A stretch of 64,000 bases of DNA. Origin: Monodelphis domestica. Its lineage: Eukaryota; Chordata; Mammalia; Didelphimorphia; Didelphidae. The notes under the pieces were generated by a model. That model did no database searches. It was given only the letters and a program-made list of their open reading frames with translations, and was not told the origin of the DNA. Where the stretch lies: the NCBI RefSeq assembly GCF_027887165.1, contig NC_077234.1:246386658-246450657 (forward strand). The letters run 5' to 3'. The translations under genes and the position numbers were made by a program. Positions within the stretch are counted from its first letter, which is position 1, and each line of letters begins with the position of its first letter. This document shows, piece by piece, positions 59,710 through 64,000 of this stretch.

Positions 59710-60570
59710 CAGCCCCAATTTTTTAAAATTAATTTATTTAGTCAATTTAGAACATTATTGCTTGGTTACAAGAATCATATTATTTCCCTCCCTCCTCTTC
59801 CCCTACCCTTTCCACTAGTTTCTCCTTTAGAAATTTGGATGCTATGCTAGTTGGTGCATACATGTTGAGTACTGATATTTCCTCATTGCCTATACTGCCT
59901 TTTATCAGGATGTAATTACCTTCCCTATCTCTTTTAACTAGATATATTTTTACTTTGGCTTTGACAGATATCATGATTGTGACTCCAGCCTTCTTTTTAT
60001 CAGTTGATGCCCAATAGATTTGGCTCCATCTTCTTACTTTTACCCTATGCGTATCTACCTTCCTCATGTGTTTCTTGTAGATAGCATATGGTAGGGTTTT
60101 GGATTCAAATCCACTCTGCTATTTGCTTGTGTTTTATGGGTGAGTTCATTCCATTCACATTCAGATTTATGATTACCAGCTGTGTTTTTCCCAGCATTTT
60201 GATTTCTATTCCTGGTCCTGTCTTTTCTTCTTTTACTATTTCCTTCTACACCAATGTTTTGTTTATAATCAGTCCCCCTAATTCCCACCCTTATTTTACT
60301 TCCCTTTCTACCCCCTCCCATCTTATTCCCCCCTTATTTTCTTTGCAGTCTTACTAAACTACCCCTCCACCCTCTCCCTCCCTCATACTATTTCCTTCCC
60401 CGCCAGTCCCATTTGTTACCCTTCTACTTCCCTATAAGGCGCAAATCTATTCTCTGCCCCAATGGATTGGATTGTTCTTCCCTCTTTGATTCAATTTCAA
60501 TACACGTAAGAGTTGAGTATTTCCTATCTCAAACCTCTTTATCCTTCCAGTGTATTGATATTCTCCCCCC
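59710..60570 (-). mobile_element. Internally deleted L1, minus strand
   Basis: The left end (59713-59805) is the L1 3' tail in reverse ('gcttggttacaagaatcata', 'ttatttccctccctcctc'). It is joined directly to the ORF2 endonuclease: minus frame 59780-60067 encodes 'KAGVTIMISVKAKVKIYLVK' and 'NMYAPTSIASKFLKEKL'. Frame 60064-60321 carries the preceding part, and 60330-60540 is the purine-rich region before ORF2. The RT and C-terminal domains are missing. Confidence 0.85.
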
Positions 60571-60579
60571 TTCTGCCAA

Positions 60580-61665
60580 CAACCCCAAATTTTGAAAAGA
60601 ATATCACAACTTTAAAACTTATTTGGATTTAAATATAAGTTGCTCTCAAAGTAAAATATATCTCTGAATTGAAAGAGTTCTTTGTTTAATCAGACTCAAA
60701 TATGAGACACTTGAGTATTGATAACACACAAATGTCTCCTGAGAGTTTTGAAAATGAACATGTTTGCCCTAGATAAAGTTATAGCAGAACAAGAGAATGT
60801 CACTACTCAACAGTAAATCAATGTGGCTCAATGGCTTTTTTAAAAGAATTGTGGGTCATTATTTTGAGTATTTCTAATCAATTTGAGATTTTATTGTATT
60901 ATGAGAAACTCAAGTTCAATGTGATTCAACATGACCTTCTAGTGGATAGCATCATTTATGAGGATGTGAAGTCGACAGCCAATAGTAATGATTGCCATTT
61001 TGTGTTTTGAACATTATTTGTCACAGATATTATTTTGTTCCCCTCAGGAAGTATGTGTATTAGGACACTTTGTTTAAAATTGTACTTTTTCTCCACTGAA
61101 GTCATATATAAAAGGAAAATTGGGAATGGAAGATTATGCTATCTTATCTACCAAAGGGTATAATCTCTTTAAATGGATTTTAATGTATGTTGTTCCCCTT
61201 TATGTTCATACCACAAGCATTCCAAATTGTATTATATAGTCCCTAAGAGCAATACACATTTTTTCTTCAGATTGCATTCCCTCTCTTCTCATCCCTCTTA
61301 TATTGTTTTGCTCTTTGCTGTTTGAGATATCTCTTCAAACTCATCTTCCACAACTGTTTTTATTATCTAGAAGAAATTGGAGCTCAGCCAATTTATATAT
61401 CACTTAAGTGGAGTTGTACACACATTCTCCAGTTACCTAGCTACAGATCAGCTTTTGCTTTTATGGAATAGAAACCGAGAATACAACTCTCTGGAAATTC
61501 TTGCTGTTCTGGCAGCTGCCTTGTTTACTTTCAGAACAGTAAACCCACCAGAAGTGACATCACTGGCTGTGGCTGAAGCTGTGCTTGCTGATCTTTCCAC
61601 TTTAAAAGTTATGCTTAATTTTTTTCTGCTGACCCTTGATTTTCTTAGAGGTCACTGAGAACACA
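60580..61665 (+). pseudogene. TBC1D19: TBC1D19 processed pseudogene (5' truncated)
   Basis: The parent gene encodes a TBC-domain protein of the putative Rab-GAP class. Translating this stretch and shifting frame where needed gives an intronless match to roughly the last two thirds of the protein, in order: 'SELKEFFV' (near 60664), 'TQMSPESFENEHV' (near 60730), 'KVIAEQE' (near 60776), 'QFEILLYYEKLKFNVIQHDL' (from 60879), 'VDSIIYEDVKSTANSND', 'LKSYIKGKLGMEDYA' (near 61096), 'FFFRLHSLSSHPS' (61260-61298), 'EEIGAQPIYISLKW' (near 61370), 'YLATDQLLLLW' (from 61433), 'YNSLEILAVLAAA' and 'EVTSLAVAEAVLADLSTLKV' (to about 61610). Stops interrupt otherwise conserved segments and there are several frameshifts. 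Recognition is from memory of the human protein. No promoter or intact start is present, and the 5' end abuts an inverted L1. Confidence 0.9.
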
Positions 61666-62944
61666 TATCTAGTTATTTTTTTATTAGAAACTAATCATGA
61701 ACTATGCAATTGCTGCCTAAAACTCAAAATAACCTTTATATGTGAACTCATAAAAAATTTGGTTCCCTTTGCAGCTTAACCCAAGTAGTTTTTCACTTTA
61801 TAAAAAATAAATTTGTATATCATATATTGCTCTGCATATTGCTGAATTATATCAAAAGAGAAAGATATAATTTTGTAACACTATGAAAAATGTTTATTTT
61901 ACATGTGTATGTATTTATCTATAAATACATGTAAATGCTGATCTATAAAAAATATGGATCAGTATATTCAATAAGAAATGAAAATACTAAAATCTGAAAG
62001 CTAATAAAATTCCTAAGATTATTCTCTTATATCAGGTTGCAGATATTCTCCAGATAATGCATAATTTTTTTTGTTTTCAAATGGCTTTCATTCAAAGCCA
62101 GGGTAAAAATTTGAATAGGATAGTGCCTTAACTAAAAATAGAATTTAAATGTTTGTCTATCAATTATTCTTTTTAAAGGGGGTCCAACAGGTCTCTTTAA
62201 TTTCTCCCTTAATGGGTTTGACTTTGGGGGGACAAATACAGTTACTTATTTTCATTATTATTCTCTCTCATTCAATTTAAAAGACTGCTGGAGAAAATAT
62301 GAAGTGCCTTATTTGTAGTTCTAGGCCTTCCTCATCCTGATTAGGAGACTTAGTGCTATGGTTACCAGGTAGCCCAAATTCTGCTGCTTTGAGTATACAA
62401 GGAGTACATTCGAGCCAATTACAGAATCTGAAATATATCCAATTTTGGTGATGTCTCTCTTGGTTTGCTAGCTTCATTTCTAGAGCTAAGTGACTGAGAA
62501 AATTAGAAGCAATTACTAGTCTATCTTTAATTCAGAGCTGAAAAAATTTTGTAGTGTGAAAGCTGTTGCATTTTGATCTTCATTGAATGTGAAAGTCATT
62601 GTTTTGTACAATTTTCTTTTAAATCTGTCATTTTTCTAACATAAGACAAAATTAGATAAATAAAGTTAAAAGATATGTCTCAAATTCACAATTAATCCCA
62701 GGACTTTCTAGCATTCCTGATGAAAATCAGAGCAGAGTAGAAAATTCGATATTCAAACAGAAGTCTCAAGAGAAGCATAAAATGTAAACATAAAAGAGTA
62801 CTCATAAGGGTCTCAATAAAGTTAAACTGTACATGACAAAATGATAAAAATGTTACTTAGAAGAACTTTATCATTGTTAGGGCTGTCAAAAGGAGTTTAC
62901 TTAGACAGGGGGCATATATGTGAGATGATTATGATGGAATAATC
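61666..62944. other. Unique DNA, possibly 3' UTR of the retrocopy at its left
   Basis: An AATAAA hexamer lies at about 61806, where a 3' UTR of the TBC1D19 retrocopy could end; no clear poly(A) tract follows. The block 62270-62520 is repeat-free and of mixed composition. No gene seen. Confidence 0.35.
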
Positions 62945-64000
62945 TCAAAAAAAAAAGGTGAGAAGTAGGGATTCCCCGAGAAAAGGAGGAAAGAGGAAGA
63001 ATGGAGAAGATTTTCTCCCATAAAAATTGGCAAGGAAGGCAGAGCTTTTACAGTAGAGGAGAAAACTGCATTCTAACAGGCAATGCTGGAACCTCACTCT
63101 CATCAGAACTGGTTCAAAGAAGGAAGAATTACATGCACACACATGCACACGAACATGCACATGTACATTTAATTGTGTATAGATACGTAACTTACCCAAA
63201 ATGGAAATATGAGGAGGAGATGAAAGAAAGGATTTGAAATGATTAAAAGGAAGGCAGATTGACTAAAAGCAAAAAAAAAAAAGACTTTTAAAGAGATCAG
63301 ATAAAGAGAGAGAAGAAACAGTGATAAAGGGGAAAAACACATTAATCATAACAGTGAATGTGAATGGGATGAGCTCACCCTACCAAATGGAAGCAGAAAG
63401 CATAATGGATTAGAAAACAGAATCTAACAATATGTTGTTTACAAGAGACATACTTGAAACAGAAAGACATGCACAAAGTTAAAATAGAGGGTTGGAGTAG
63501 AATCAAATATACTTCAACTAAATGTAAAAAAAAAAAAAGACAAGAGAAGCCACCATGATCTCAAAAAAAGCAAAACAAAAATATACCTAATTTAAAAAGA
63601 ATAATCAGAGAAACTACATTTTGCTAAAAGGTGCTATAGATAATGAAATAAAATGAAAAATATTTACAGCATGTTCCACTGCTAAAGGTCCCAGGAGAAG
63701 ATATTTAGCAATCTATGCTATATGGGAGATGGGGGAGAGAATCACTACTGACTAGAAAATGGCAAATTAAAACAACTCTGAGATACCACCTCAATTCTAC
63801 AAGAAATGACAAATGCTGAAGAACAAAACAGATACACTGATGAACAACTGGCCCCATCATTCTAGAGAACAATTCAAACTTGACCTGAAGGGCAATAAAA
63901 ATATGCATGCCATTTGACATAGTAATACCATTACTATGTCTATATCCCAAAGAGATAAAAGGAAAAGGAAAAGAACTTAGATGTACAAAAATTATTTATA
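62945..64000 (+). mobile_element. Internally deleted L1, running off the window
   Basis: 62980-63250 matches the L1 region before ORF2 ('cctcactctcatcagaactg', 'gttcaaagaaggaagaatta'). 63320-63650 is the ORF2 endonuclease ('cattaatcataacagtgaat', 'gtgaatgggatgagctcacc', 'acaatatgttgtttacaaga', 'gacatacttgaaacagaaag'). At about 63670-63750 it jumps to the ORF2 C-terminal end ('ggcaaattaaaacaactctg', 'agataccacc', 'atatcccaaagagataaaag'). The RT domain is missing, and the frame is broken. Confidence 0.85.

Noticed and set aside
60490..60580. Extension of TBC1D19 homology upstream of 60580
   Set aside because: A short in-frame resemblance exists near 60535-60565, but the text up to about 60535 fits the inverted L1 better, so the border was left at about 60580.
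61377..61658. Intact functional TBC1D19-like exon or small gene (93 codons)
   Set aside because: Homology continues upstream in other frames with stops and frameshifts, so it is part of a pseudogene.
1..64000. CRISPR arrays, operons, prophage or other prokaryotic systems
   Set aside because: Repeat content, composition and LINE/SINE families are those of a vertebrate nuclear genome; no spaced identical repeats or dense ORFs occur.

Overview
The window looks like gene-poor nuclear DNA from a marsupial, probably an opossum-like metatherian. The evidence is AT-rich, CpG-poor vertebrate DNA packed with LINE-1 (L1) copies, L2 and CR1/L3 LINEs, MIR/CORE-type tRNA-derived SINEs, a MAR1/MON1-like SINE (40288-40556) and a SINE of the marsupial 'SINE-1/WALLSI' type (57718-57900). 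Family names come from recognition of sequence patterns, not from a database run, and repeat borders are approximate to about 10-30 bases. I found no intact protein-coding gene, no tRNA or rRNA gene, and no CRISPR array. Most longer open frames are chance frames or lie inside LINEs.

Layout. 1-10 kb: mostly unique DNA with old SINE, L2 and CR1 fragments, a 32-bp perfect palindrome and an 88-bp direct repeat. 10-15 kb: three L1 pieces, one split by SINEs. 15-27 kb: old SINEs plus two long L2 bodies (20.9-23.2 and 25.8-26.9 kb) that still show endonuclease and reverse-transcriptase homology. 27-32.7 kb: mostly unique. 32.7-35 kb: an L1 whose 3' part is on the minus strand and whose endonuclease part is inverted on the plus strand. 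36-37.2 kb: an internally deleted L1 that received a solo LTR (4-bp target duplication) and whose tail runs into a GATA/GAAT microsatellite. 37.3-48.4 kb: SINEs, L2, CR1 and two degraded L1 3' ends. 49-51.7 kb: the 5' end of an L1, with a modular GC-rich 5' UTR and a nearly readable but broken ORF1, but no ORF2. 53.6-55 kb: a long minus-strand L2. 59.7-60.57 kb: a minus-strand, internally deleted L1. 60.58-61.67 kb: an intronless, disrupted copy of the host gene TBC1D19. 62.9-64 kb: another internally deleted L1 running off the end.

The main discovery is the TBC1D19 processed pseudogene. It aligns without introns over roughly the last two thirds of the parent protein and carries several stops and frameshifts. 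It fits the rest of the window: retrotransposition by L1 machinery supplies the L1 copies, SINEs and this retrocopy. The other notable signals are structural: a solo LTR with clean ends, probable twin-priming, three L1 copies with different internal deletions, and repeat-built variation in the L1 promoter and in the ORF1 coiled coil.
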